DNA of 64,000 nucleotides from Helicobacter monodelphidis (GTDB lineage Bacteria; Campylobacterota; Campylobacteria; Campylobacterales; Helicobacteraceae): NCBI RefSeq assembly GCF_003288845.1, contig NZ_NHYN01000001.1, positions 124,001 to 188,000 of the forward strand, read 5' to 3'. Shown piece by piece: positions 57,259 to 64,000 of this stretch (position 1 is its first letter; each line of letters starts with the position of its first letter). The notes under the pieces were generated by a model. It saw only the letters and a program-made list of their open reading frames with translations, ran no database searches and was not told where the DNA came from. The position numbers and the translations under genes were made by a program.

Positions 57259-57982
57259 ACATTTGTATGCACTGCAATTTAAAACCCACCAAAGTTTTGA
57301 ATACAATCTTAACCACTTCATTGCATTGGCGAGTCGTACGCCAGAGGGTTCTATTATTCTTGCACCTGAAGTTGCTTTAACGAATTTTTGCTATCAGCGT
57401 ATGGAAGAAGCACACGAGTTTGGACGAAAGGCGACAGATACATTCTTAAAAATATCATCTCATCGTACTATTATCTTAACCCTTATAGAAAAACAAAGGC
57501 AGGGGTTTTATAATAATCTCAAGGTTTTTCATCAAGGGGAGTTGATCCATAAGCAATCTAAAAGTAAACTTTTTCCTTTAGGTGGGGAACATTTTCATTT
57601 TAAAGAGGGTAGTGAGGGCGAGATTCTCCCTTTTAAAATCGATGGAATTTCTTGTGGTGCGATTAATTGTTTTGAATTACGTTTTACGCATCTATGGAAT
57701 CGTTTAAGGGGTGTAGATATTATTTTTGTTCCAGCACAATGGGCTTTACAAAGAAAACATCACTTTAAAAATCTAGGAATGGCTCTTGCAATCAGCAATC
57801 AATGTTTTGTCGTTTTAAGTAATGGGGCAAATGAGAAAATGGCAAAAAGTAGTGCGATTATATCGCCATTTGGGGAGATTCTTGCCAAAGATAATGATGC
57901 AGAATTGATTGGAAAGGAAGTGGATTTAGAGGAGGTTAAAGAGGTTCGTCAACATATCAATGTAGGATTATCGAGTGAATAA
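57248..57982 (+). CDS. Carbon-nitrogen hydrolase (nitrilase superfamily)
   Basis: 244 residues from ATG 57248. The Glu-Lys-Cys triad fits the nitrilase superfamily: E in [11 protein letters not shown] (about 38), K in [17 protein letters not shown] (about 108) and C in [11 protein letters not shown] (about 141). C-terminal [17 protein letters not shown] fits too. The family cleaves amides or deaminates; omega-amidase and related enzymes are in it, but the substrate cannot be fixed. It overlaps nrdB and pcm at its two ends, so the four genes form one operon. Confidence 0.87.
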
Positions 57983-58613
57983 TTTTATTAAAGCAACGCG
58001 TATGGTCGAGGAAATCCTTGTGCGTTTTCCTGTATCACCTGAAGTTGCAAAGGCGATGGCAAATGTGGATAGAGAACTTTTTATCTCAAGTGGTATGAAG
58101 AATGTTGCATTTAAGCTTGATGCCTTACCCCTAGCGGGTGATCAGTGGATTAGCTCTCCGCTAACGGTAGCAAAAATGACGCATTATTTGGAAACGCAGG
58201 GTGCAGATAGTGTTTTAGAGGTTGGATGTGGGAGTGGTTATCAAGCTGTTGTTTTGAGTTTTTTGATTCGCCGTGTTTTTAGTATTGAACGGATTGAAAA
58301 ACTTTTATTGGAGGCAAGGCAACGCATTCGTTTGCTTGGAATCACAAATATCAATACGCGTTTTGAAGATGGGCAAAGGGGTTGGAGAGAATTTGCTCCT
58401 TATGATAGGATTTTATTTTCTGCTGCAGCCACGCGAATTCCTGAAGAATTAACCCGTCAACTTGCAGAAGGTGGAATTTTAATTGCTCCTATCGTACAGA
58501 ACAATAAGCAAATTATTACGCGTTTTGAAAAACATAATGGTATTTTTAGGGAAGTTGCACAGCTTGAAGAATGTGTTTTTGTGCCTGTGCAAGATGGTTT
58601 AGTGCGGGGATAG
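57975..58613 (+). CDS. pcm: Protein-L-isoaspartate O-methyltransferase
   Basis: 212 residues from GTG. SAM-binding VLEVGCGSGYQAVVLSFLI near residue 80, the substrate-side ISSPLTVAKMTHYLETQ before it, and RILFSAAATRIPEELTRQLAEGGILIAP in the second half. It repairs isoaspartate in damaged proteins. The GTG start overlaps the amidohydrolase stop by eight bases. H. pylori HP0363 is the matching gene. Confidence 0.93.
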   Translation: MNNFIKATRMVEEILVRFPVSPEVAKAMANVDRELFISSGMKNVAFKLDALPLAGDQWISSPLTVAKMTHYLETQGADSVLEVGCGSGYQAVVLSFLIRRVFSIERIEKLLLEARQRIRLLGITNINTRFEDGQRGWREFAPYDRILFSAAATRIPEELTRQLAEGGILIAPIVQNNKQIITRFEKHNGIFREVAQLEECVFVPVQDGLVRG

Positions 58614-58616
58614 TTT

Positions 58617-59246
58617 ATGCTAGAATTTAGGGCAGTGATTTGGGATTTTGATGGTGTGATTTTAGATGCATTACCTGTAAGAACGGAGGCATTTTTATAT
58701 GCGTTAAGAGAATATTCGCAAGAAGCGTTGGAAGAATTTAAGTGTTATCATTTGCAAAATGGTGGTATTTCAAGGTTTGTCAAGATTAGTCATTTTTTTG
58801 AAAAAATCATTAAGCAGCCTTGTCCAGAAACATTAAAGCAAAAAATTTTATCTGATTTTCATCGCGTTGTGCATGAAAGGCTTTTTGATTCTTCTTTATT
58901 GATTATAGATTCTATAAGCTACATTCAGGAACATTTTTCTCATTTGGAATTTTATATTGCTTCAGGGTCAGAGCAAGAGGAATTGCGTTCTTTATGTGAC
59001 TTTTTACAGATTAGCCGTTATTTTAAGGGTATCTATGGTTCTCCTACCCCAAAGGTGCAGTGGGTGGAAAAGATTGTACAAAATTCTGTTTACGATACAA
59101 AGGAGTTTGTTTTAATTGGTGATAGTATGGGTGATTATGAAAGTGCACGCAGAAATCATATTAGTTTTTTGGGTTATAATAATCCCAATCTTAAATCTGT
59201 GGGGCAGTATATTTTGAGCTTTAATCCTCTTTGTTTTGCTGATTGA
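58617..59246 (+). CDS. HAD-superfamily hydrolase
   Basis: 209 residues. Motif I is VIWDFDGVILDALPVRTEAF with the nucleophile Asp and the catalytic Asp two residues on; motif II is FYIASGSEQEEL; motif III lysine lies in PTPKVQWVEKIV; motif IV is FVLIGDSMGDYESARRN. The helical cap after motif I is about 60 residues, as in phosphoglycolate-phosphatase-like enzymes. Substrate unknown. It is the last gene of the nrdB operon and the last ordinary chromosomal gene before the accessory region. Confidence 0.88.
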   Translation: MLEFRAVIWDFDGVILDALPVRTEAFLYALREYSQEALEEFKCYHLQNGGISRFVKISHFFEKIIKQPCPETLKQKILSDFHRVVHERLFDSSLLIIDSISYIQEHFSHLEFYIASGSEQEELRSLCDFLQISRYFKGIYGSPTPKVQWVEKIVQNSVYDTKEFVLIGDSMGDYESARRNHISFLGYNNPNLKSVGQYILSFNPLCFAD

Positions 59247-59379
59247 TAAACTCTTAAGCAAGAAAATTCTTACTTCTAAAGTGAGAGGTGAGTCACTTGT
59301 TACCATTGAAATAATATTTTGCCTGATTGGTTAAAATCTTTTGCAATAAAAAAATTAAGCATTAACCAAAAGGGAGTAT

Positions 59380-59820
59380 GTACTTAACTATTCCAATTAT
59401 AAATTGGAAACACTGAGGCAATGATCGAGTTTCAAAGAAAATGGTACTTTGGATATTTGCTCATCCATATTCAAAGGGGTAGAGAGTGCAGTAAATCTAC
59501 AAGGCGAATCGTTAGTCCCACAAGCACAAAAGACCGCATCTAAATTAGATGTTAGCCTACCTCCAAAGTCCATTCTACCACAAAAGAAGCTATAACACAA
59601 GAAGTATATGAGTAAAGAGAAAAAGAACTCATACGGGCAAGAAAAGAATATAAGGATTCTGTAGCTCCACAAAGAAGGCAACTCGAAAAAGACAGAAAAA
59701 TACAATCGATTAATCAATGATGACACAGAACAAGCTTATTTAGATTTAGAAAAACTAGCAAACGAGAATGGATATTCTAGTCTTGAAGAGCTAGAGCTAA
59801 GCTTTTTAATTTCTGTATAA
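59380..59820 (+). pseudogene. Broken coding relic at the left edge of the accessory region
   Basis: The 646 bases from 59247 to 59892 hold no intact gene. On the plus strand a broken reading can be followed: SSFKENGTLDICSSIFKGVESAVNLQGESLVPQAQKT, then KKYMSKEKKNSYGQEKN, then NDDTEQAYLDLEKLANENGYSSLEELELSF to a stop near 59820. Stops and frame changes separate the pieces. The pieces have normal protein composition and read like one decayed gene; I do not recognise the family. The minus-strand frame at 59397-59726 is probably its shadow. Confidence 0.4.
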
Positions 59821-59844
59821 CATTAGTTATTATTAATTACTAAA

Positions 59845-59871
59845 AGTAACTATTATATATTAATAGTTACT
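59845..59871. promoter_or_regulatory. Perfect 27-base palindromic operator-like site (copy 1)
   Basis: AGTAACTATTA (59845-59855), TATAT spacer, then TAATAGTTACT (59861-59871): perfect 11-base arms. Read leftward it contains the TATATAATAGTTACT string shared with the promoters of the eexN-like, parA and yopX-like genes. Here no intact gene follows on either side; the relic lies to the left and the eexN-like gene ends to the right. Confidence 0.7.
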
Positions 59872-59892
59872 AATGTATGGCAGTATTAAAGA

Positions 59893-60234
59893 TTATTCTA
59901 GAGTAAATCCTTTTTCCTTTTTCTCGTCTCTAAGCCTTTGCATTGTTTCCATCATACTTTCTTGCGGTTCGGATTTTCTATTGTTTGCTTTATGAGCATT
60001 TTCACAATCTAAAAATTCATTGCTAGGATTTCCATTTAAAGATTTTTCTAACTCTTTCGATGTTTTTTCACTATTTTTTGGAAACTTTTTCTTACATTCT
60101 GTAACTTTTGCTTCCAACTCCTTAGCATTTTTTGGATCAGAATAATATTCCACAGATTTTGGCTCACTAGAGCAAGCAGAAAATACACCAGCAATAATTG
60201 CACCTAATAAACCTAATTTAACCGCTTTTTTCAT
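59893..60234 (-). CDS. EexN/TrbK-like entry-exclusion lipoprotein
   Basis: 113 residues. A signal peptide ends in lipobox GVFSAC (Cys 21). SVEYYSDPKNAKELEAKVTECKKKF is the EexN-type opening, and FLDCENAHKAN has the later cysteine. Entry-exclusion lipoproteins stop a cell that carries a conjugative element from receiving another copy. It has its own promoter-like box at 60260-60275. It is the last gene of this minus-strand unit. No conjugation machinery genes are in the window. Confidence 0.72.
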   Translation of the reverse strand: MKKAVKLGLLGAIIAGVFSACSSEPKSVEYYSDPKNAKELEAKVTECKKKFPKNSEKTSKELEKSLNGNPSNEFLDCENAHKANNRKSEPQESMMETMQRLRDEKKEKGFTLE

Positions 60235-60259
60235 TTTTTTTACCTTTTTGTTAATTTAA

Positions 60260-60275
60260 AGTAACTATTATATAT
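60260..60275 (-). promoter_or_regulatory. Shared promoter/operator box upstream of eexN-like gene (copy 2)
   Basis: Plus-strand AGTAACTATTATATAT; on the minus strand this is ATATATAATAGTTACT with a TATAAT -10 at 60267-60272, 26-30 bases before the lipoprotein ATG. A TTGTTAAT motif and ATTAATATATA flank it, as in the other copies. Confidence 0.7.
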
Positions 60276-60300
60276 TATTGTTTATTAATATATACAAAAA

Positions 60301-61524
60301 TTACCTTGTAATATCTTGTTCTTTGTATGCAATGTGATCAGATTTAAAGGTGTCAAGTTTTTTGTGAAAATCAGGCATACTTAGCTGTTTTTTCACTTCA
60401 TCAAGACCTTTATTTAAATAAATATCATTAAAATCGCTCATTCCTTTTTCCGCTTCTTTGTTGGTGATTTGCGGGATGATGATTTTAATATCAGGGAATT
60501 TTTTTTGGATTTCCTTTGCAGTTTCTACTCCAATATTAGAAAGCCCTTGTAATTCTCTTTTTTTGTCATTGTCTGCTATTAAAGTGATAGGAGTGTTTTG
60601 AAATTTAGCTTTCAGAACTTCAACAATTTTTGGTAGGTTTCCAGCATCTACACCCATAATTACAGGTTTGTTGAGTGCTTTATAAATTGTTGCTGCAGTA
60701 GCAAAGCCTTCTGCTATAATAAATTCTTTGCAATACTCCAAATTTTTAGCTCCTACGATATGAAAACAACCTGATTTTTTCGCGGAATATTCTATACCCT
60801 GTTCTTTTTCATCTTTGGTTCTTATGATTCCGATAATTTTATCTCCATTGGGGAAGATTCTTTGGACTGACCATATCTTACCATTTTCGTCCTTGAGAGG
60901 AATAAGCAGAGACCCTCTATTATCTTGTTTAAGATAAAAATTTTCATTGAATCCTTTTTTGTTTAAGTATGGATGGTTAGAATATGCCCAGTGTGCATTT
61001 TGATATTCTTCTTCAATTTTAAGAGCAGTTTTTTCTTGCAATTCTAAAATTTCTTGTTCCTTATTTTTTGTAGGGGCTATAATTTTTTTTTGATTAAGAG
61101 CTTGATAATTAGTAATATCTTGTTTTAGCTCTAAAGGCATTTTCCAATTCTCTTTAATGCCTGTCTTAAAATTTTGAATAAAGCCTGCAGGATATTCATC
61201 TAAAAAACCACTATAAGCTCCGCTTTTTTCTCTACCCTTATCGGTAATAGTTTTTACTCTATGAATCTTTCCATCCATGATAGGTGAAGCATCAATAATT
61301 AATCCATGATTTTCTAAAGCATTTTTAAAAGCAGAAAGTATTTCTTGCTCATCAAATGAAAACGATTTTTTTTGTCTTGGATATAACCATTGCGAAAAAA
61401 TATTTTTGTCTAACTTCTTTGGGGCAAACCATTTTTTTTCTTTATCGTCCCACATTGCTCCTAACAGTCTTGCTTTTTCTTTGTCTTTAAACGGAACATA
61501 AAGATAAATTCTTTTTTGTGGCAT
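60301..61524 (-). CDS. Plasmid primase-like protein (DUF5710 plus TOPRIM)
   Basis: 407 residues. Residues 6-32 (YLYVPFKDKEKARLLGAMWD...KWFAP) form a DUF5710-type module, common at the N-terminus of mobile-element DNA-processing proteins. Residues about 180-230 form the lead to the catalytic core (NHPYLNKKGF, GSLLIPLKDENGKIWSVQRIFPNG). Residues about 268-345 are a TOPRIM fold: FIIAEGFATAATIYKAL with the catalytic Glu and ITLIADNDKK with the DxD-type acidic pair. This is the layout of TraC/phage P4-type plasmid primases without the helicase. Probably makes primers for the transferred strand. Confidence 0.75.
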   Translation of the reverse strand: MPQKRIYLYVPFKDKEKARLLGAMWDDKEKKWFAPKKLDKNIFSQWLYPRQKKSFSFDEQEILSAFKNALENHGLIIDASPIMDGKIHRVKTITDKGREKSGAYSGFLDEYPAGFIQNFKTGIKENWKMPLELKQDITNYQALNQKKIIAPTKNKEQEILELQEKTALKIEEEYQNAHWAYSNHPYLNKKGFNENFYLKQDNRGSLLIPLKDENGKIWSVQRIFPNGDKIIGIIRTKDEKEQGIEYSAKKSGCFHIVGAKNLEYCKEFIIAEGFATAATIYKALNKPVIMGVDAGNLPKIVEVLKAKFQNTPITLIADNDKKRELQGLSNIGVETAKEIQKKFPDIKIIIPQITNKEAEKGMSDFNDIYLNKGLDEVKKQLSMPDFHKKLDTFKSDHIAYKEQDITR

Positions 61525-61535
61525 ATTTTATCTTT

Positions 61536-61700
61536 TTATCTATTTAAAGATTGGGTTTTATCCACTGTAATTTCTTTATCAAATTGTTTTTTATTTAATT
61601 TTTTTTTGAAGAAATCATTCAGTTTTTGTTTAAAAAATGATGGTTGTTTTTTTTCATAGTCCTCTCTAGCTCTTGAGTAAGAATCAGCAAATGTTAACAT
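61536..61700 (-). CDS. Small basic protein, unknown
   Basis: 54 residues from ATG 61700 (MLTFADSYSRAREDYEKK...), ending 12 bases before the primase-like gene. The same frame is open further up to about 61758 (...KNLSEIVNKDIGSI) and may start there at a non-ATG codon overlapping the upstream gene. Lysine-rich, helical, no signal. Not recognised; it could be a small accessory protein of the element. Confidence 0.45.
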   Translation of the reverse strand: MLTFADSYSRAREDYEKKQPSFFKQKLNDFFKKKLNKKQFDKEITVDKTQSLNR

Positions 61701-61728
61701 TATTGAACCAATATCTTTATTGACTATT

Positions 61729-62382
61729 TCAGATAAATTTTTTAACAGCCTGAATATTTTTTTGAAATCTATCTTTTAAAGAACCAAGATAGACTTCATC
61801 ATCACTTATAAAATCTAATTTTTCAGATTTGAAGCTTCTTCTTTCAAATCCATCATTTCTTGTTGTAGTCCCCAATATTGATTGTTGATTGTTTCCTCTT
61901 GCGTCTGTTTCTTGTCCTGATTCATCATCTCTTGAAACAAAGGAGAATAAATTTGTGGTTTTACTGCTATGAAATGATTGAGATTGATTTGCGCTTCTGC
62001 TAGTATCTCCATATCTGTGATTCCCTGTATTCTTTGCTGTTCCGCTTCCTTGCTCTCTAAAATTTCTAGTTCCATTTCCGCTTGTGGAAGTGCTAGTGTC
62101 ATTAATTCTGACATTCCTAGAGCTTTGATTGTGTTGGGATAAATTTCCGCCCATCTCTCTAGTATTATTAGACTGTATTGTGGAATTTTCTTGTCTACCC
62201 AAAGTTGATGTATCTGATGAAATGCTATTTCGTTTAAGATCATTCGTAATCTCTCTATGTTTGGATAACTCTCTATTCTGTTGCTCATTTCGCCCTCCTG
62301 TAAATTCTAACTCTATAAAGTCAAATAGAGTCCGACCACCGTAAAGTTTTTCATCTTCAATTTGCTTTTTTGTTCTTCGCAT
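61729..62382 (-). CDS. Ser/Asn-rich disordered protein of the mobile element
   Basis: 217 residues from ATG 62382, preceded by AAGGAT at a good distance. An ordered N-terminus (KLYGGRTLFDFIELEF) and C-terminus (LDFISDDEVYLGSLKDRFQKNIQAVKKF) flank a central 120 residues of Ser, Asn, Thr, Gly and Arg typical of a disordered linker. Function unknown. A second open frame of 157 codons (61815-62288, starting MSNRIESYPNIERL) overlaps it on the same strand; this frame is preferred because of its ribosome site, position and fit to its neighbours. Confidence 0.6.
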   Translation of the reverse strand: MRRTKKQIEDEKLYGGRTLFDFIELEFTGGRNEQQNRELSKHREITNDLKRNSISSDTSTLGRQENSTIQSNNTREMGGNLSQHNQSSRNVRINDTSTSTSGNGTRNFREQGSGTAKNTGNHRYGDTSRSANQSQSFHSSKTTNLFSFVSRDDESGQETDARGNNQQSILGTTTRNDGFERRSFKSEKLDFISDDEVYLGSLKDRFQKNIQAVKKFI

Positions 62383-62424
62383 TTATATCCTTGTAATTTT
62401 GTTTTTTGCAAGGATATTTTAACA

Positions 62425-62697
62425 TTATTTTTCAAGAATGTTTAAAGCCCTAGCTTCTTTCAAAATTAACTTTCTTATATAAGAGCTACTCTCGCTACTC
62501 AAGTCTAATTCCATTAATTTTTTTAAGATGTTGTGTTCTTTTTGATTAAGCCTACACACTATTACATGTTCTCTCCTTAATTCTTTTTTTATTGATTTTC
62601 GCCCTGAAGAATTTTTTTTATCCGCCTTTCCATAAGTTTTTTGCAAGGTTGGATCAGAATTTAGAGCTTCAGCAATTGTAAAGGGTTTTTTCTCCAT
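62425..62697 (-). CDS. Ribbon-helix-helix DNA-binding protein (MobC/CopG-like)
   Basis: 90 residues. The first 40 are basic and flexible. Residues 41-85 (RREHVIVCRLNQKEHNILKKL...ESSSYIRKLIL) fit a ribbon-helix-helix domain of MobC/relaxosome accessory or plasmid copy-control type. It starts one base after the ParA-like gene stop, so the two are probably one unit. It is a candidate to bind the palindromes of this region, but ParA-associated CopG-like proteins usually act on their own promoters. Confidence 0.68.
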   Translation of the reverse strand: MEKKPFTIAEALNSDPTLQKTYGKADKKNSSGRKSIKKELRREHVIVCRLNQKEHNILKKLMELDLSSESSSYIRKLILKEARALNILEK

Positions 62698-62698
62698 A

Positions 62699-63262
62699 TC
62701 ATTTCTCCTTTGTAATAAAACTTAAAAGCTTTTGGTATTCATTGAAAAAATTTGTGTAGCTTAATCTTGAAAGATTATTTTCATTATAGAGTTCTGTAAA
62801 AGAAGCTCCGCTACTTGTTGAATTTCTGATAATTTTTGAAAACTTAAAAAAGAAAAGATTCAAGTCTGTAAAATTACTATCAAGCGTTTCACAGATTTGA
62901 TTTTTTTCTTTATCATCTCTGTAATCTGTAACTAGAATACAAACTTTATTACTATTGCCTATTTCGTTTAAAGTTTCTAATGTCCTCAGTAAAGAATTAT
63001 AGTCGCTAGTGCAAGGAACAATAATGTAATCACTTTCTTTAACGATTTCCAATATACCCTTTTCTACAAAACCACCAAAATCATAAACGCAATTATCTAT
63101 TTTTTTTGGAGTCAGTAAAATTTTTGCTTTTTGTGGATAAATCTGTTCTATAATAGAATTATCATTGCTTTGCAGGAAGTATCCCAAATCTTTAGCAATT
63201 GAAAAAGCAAAAGGAGTTTTACCAACACCACCTTTTTTGTTTATAACAGATATAATCATCAC
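62699..63262 (-). CDS. parA: ParA-family partition ATPase
   Basis: 187 residues. Deviant Walker A KKGGVGKTPFAFSIA at residues 8-22, followed by the Walker B-like CVYDFGGFVEKGI near 58-70, and YIIVPCTSDYNSLLRTLETL. The motif has Pro-Phe-Ala after KT, where Thr-Ser/Thr is usual; other ParA relatives vary here. It segregates plasmids or positions other cargo. Only the small RHH gene follows in place of a ParB. Confidence 0.85.
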   Translation of the reverse strand: MMIISVINKKGGVGKTPFAFSIAKDLGYFLQSNDNSIIEQIYPQKAKILLTPKKIDNCVYDFGGFVEKGILEIVKESDYIIVPCTSDYNSLLRTLETLNEIGNSNKVCILVTDYRDDKEKNQICETLDSNFTDLNLFFFKFSKIIRNSTSSGASFTELYNENNLSRLSYTNFFNEYQKLLSFITKEK

Positions 63263-63282
63263 ATTGTCCTTTTGTATTAATT

Positions 63283-63300
63283 AATAGTAACTATTATATA
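63283..63300 (-). promoter_or_regulatory. Shared promoter/operator box upstream of parA (copy 3)
   Basis: Plus-strand AATAGTAACTATT (63283-63295), a perfect 13-base palindrome, overlaps the -10 TATAAT of the minus strand (63293-63298). It lies 21 bases before the parA ATG, with AAAGGA in between. Confidence 0.72.
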
Positions 63301-63321
63301 CTATTAATTATTAATATATAT

Positions 63322-63346
63322 TAAAAGTTAATTAAATTAACTTTTA
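63322..63346 (-). terminator. 12-bp inverted repeat across the yopX-like stop codon
   Basis: TAAAAGTTAATT (63322-63333) and AATTAACTTTTA (63335-63346) are perfect arms around one base. It covers the stop codon of the YopX-like gene at 63337-63339 and lies upstream of the parA promoter box, so it may end yopX transcription. Confidence 0.5.
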
Positions 63347-63678
63347 TCATGAATATTACCTATTACTTCAACACAAAAAGAATCTTGCTGTGTATAAATA
63401 AAAAGATTTTCAACTATCTCTTGTGTTTTTGTATCTAAGACATAGAAACAGTTATACTTAAAAGCAACGACAAAAGGGAATGTATCACAACTTATAATAT
63501 CCCCTTCATAAATCTTTTTGCCATTCTTATCGTAAAACCCTGTCCAGAGTTCAATTTCTAACCTGTCATCGTTTATCGGAATGAGATTGACTTTACCTCT
63601 TTCAAATTCTACATGCATTTCCATAAAGGCATTTGCTTCTTTATTCCATATTCTATAATCAAAATCTTTTAGTTTCAT
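63337..63678 (-). CDS. YopX-domain protein
   Basis: 113 residues. YRIWNKEANAFMEMH at the N-terminus, ELWTGFYDKNGKKIYEGDIISC in the middle and CVEVIGNIHDK at the C-terminus are the hallmarks of the YopX family, found on phages, plasmids and ICEs. Role unknown. It has its own promoter box at 63699-63714. Confidence 0.88.
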   Translation of the reverse strand: MKLKDFDYRIWNKEANAFMEMHVEFERGKVNLIPINDDRLEIELWTGFYDKNGKKIYEGDIISCDTFPFVVAFKYNCFYVLDTKTQEIVENLFIYTQQDSFCVEVIGNIHDKS

Positions 63679-63698
63679 TTGTGCCTCATTTGTTAATT

Positions 63699-63714
63699 AA
63701 TAGTAACTATTATA
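63699..63714 (-). promoter_or_regulatory. Shared promoter/operator box upstream of YopX-like gene (copy 4)
   Basis: AATAGTAACTATT (63699-63711) overlapping a minus-strand TATAAT (63709-63714), 21 bases before the YopX ATG. The bases on both sides (TGTTAATT, then ATTAATTAATAA) also repeat at the parA and eexN-like copies. Confidence 0.72.
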
Positions 63715-63798
63715 TATTATTAATTAATAACTATATATTAAAATTAATTTTAATTAACTAATGTTGCTCTGTTTCGTGGATGTTGCCGATTTATTACA

Positions 63799-63999
63799 CT
63801 AGCATCTTTGTGGAAACTCCTTTGTATTGTAGATATTCTCTGCAAAGTTATTACTATGAGATTTTAAGGAAGTAGGGTCAAATAGGAATGATTCTGTCGG
63901 AATATGCTTTAAAAACACTTCTCGCAACTTCACGCCTACAGAATCTTCTTCTTCTAACTCACGAATACAAACCTCCCAAACACCTAAACCTAAAAGTAA
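63799..63999 (-). CDS. Partial gene of unknown function entering from the right
   Basis: An open frame on the minus strand with no start inside the window: LGVWEVCIRELEEEDSVGV, then KLREVFLKHIPTESFLFDP, then SNNFAENIYNTKEFPQRC and a stop at 63799-63801. It is at least 66 residues. Codon use and amino-acid content are protein-like, and it lies beyond the last box of the element, so it may be a chromosomal or other element gene. No family recognised. Confidence 0.5.
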   Translation of the reverse strand, partial: LLLGLGVWEVCIRELEEEDSVGVKLREVFLKHIPTESFLFDPTSLKSHSNNFAENIYNTKEFPQRC

Positions 64000-64000
64000 A

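Noticed and set aside
59397-59726. Open frame of 109 codons on the minus strand
   Set aside because: It runs antisense to a plus-strand relic with better protein character, and its product is very rich in Phe, Ser and Leu with no motif.
1-64000. CRISPR arrays, rRNA and tRNA genes
   Set aside because: I saw no regularly spaced repeats with unique spacers and no cloverleaf or rRNA-like sequence. Repeats in 59.8-63.8 kb are promoter boxes, not arrays.

Overview
The window looks like chromosome from an AT-rich Campylobacterota (epsilonproteobacterium), most probably an enterohepatic-type Helicobacter. This rests on gene content and order. There is a complete nuo operon in which nuoE and nuoF are replaced by two small lineage-specific genes, followed by the flagellar gene pflA. 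A MiaB/MtaB-type enzyme is followed by an FtsH-like ATPase. valS lies two genes before a fliW. nrdB is clustered with pcm. MagIII-type glycosylase and FrxA-type nitroreductase genes are also present. Species was not determined. The monomeric isocitrate dehydrogenase and the PagP homologue argue against H. pylori itself.

Layout: 1-2554 (+) is the 3' part of mtaB overlapping an FtsH-like AAA+ gene. 2740-20000 (-) is one long same-strand run: nuoA-B-C-D, two NuoE/NuoF-position genes, nuoG-H-I-J-K-L-M-N, pflA, a DedA-family gene and a small exported protein with an odd start codon. 20166-22471 (-) holds a PHP phosphatase and the NAD(P)HX repair enzyme. 22624-25252 (+) holds thiG, mntP and a BaiN-type flavoprotein. 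25275-29976 is a lactate module: lctP diverging from lutABC. 30107-33250 holds a MORN-type lipoprotein, a YihY/BrkB protein and a large protein with receiver-like ends. 33384-35785 (+) is a tightly packed run: ABC permease, small membrane protein, nadC and pagP. 36041-37317 holds a DUF305 protein overlapping a nitroreductase gene. 37423-41489 holds valS, a TauE-type transporter and fliW. 41500-42340 is a dead IS605-type element. 42417-44624 is monomeric icd, followed by a decayed restriction-modification locus to 46890. 46947-59246 returns to ordinary chromosomal genes: DUF4349 lipoprotein, topA, a TPR/glycosyltransferase-like protein, MagIII-like glycosylase, pepD, a chemoreceptor with a zinc-binding C-terminus, and an nrdB, amidohydrolase, pcm, HAD operon.

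From about 59.3 kb to 63.8 kb the sequence changes to plasmid/ICE-type DNA: a YopX-domain protein, ParA, a ribbon-helix-helix protein, a Ser/Asn-rich protein, a tiny ORF, a DUF5710/TOPRIM primase-like protein and an EexN-like entry-exclusion lipoprotein. Almost all are on the minus strand. At least three transcription units start from near-identical AT-rich promoters built on the palindrome AATAGTAACTATT, and a fourth perfect palindromic copy stands at the left edge without a gene. This iterated operator is the best candidate for a regulatory system that has not been described. At the right end a partial minus-strand gene of unknown function enters from outside the window.

No rRNA, tRNA or CRISPR array was recognised. 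Functions are assigned by reading motifs and recalled family sequences; no database search was run.
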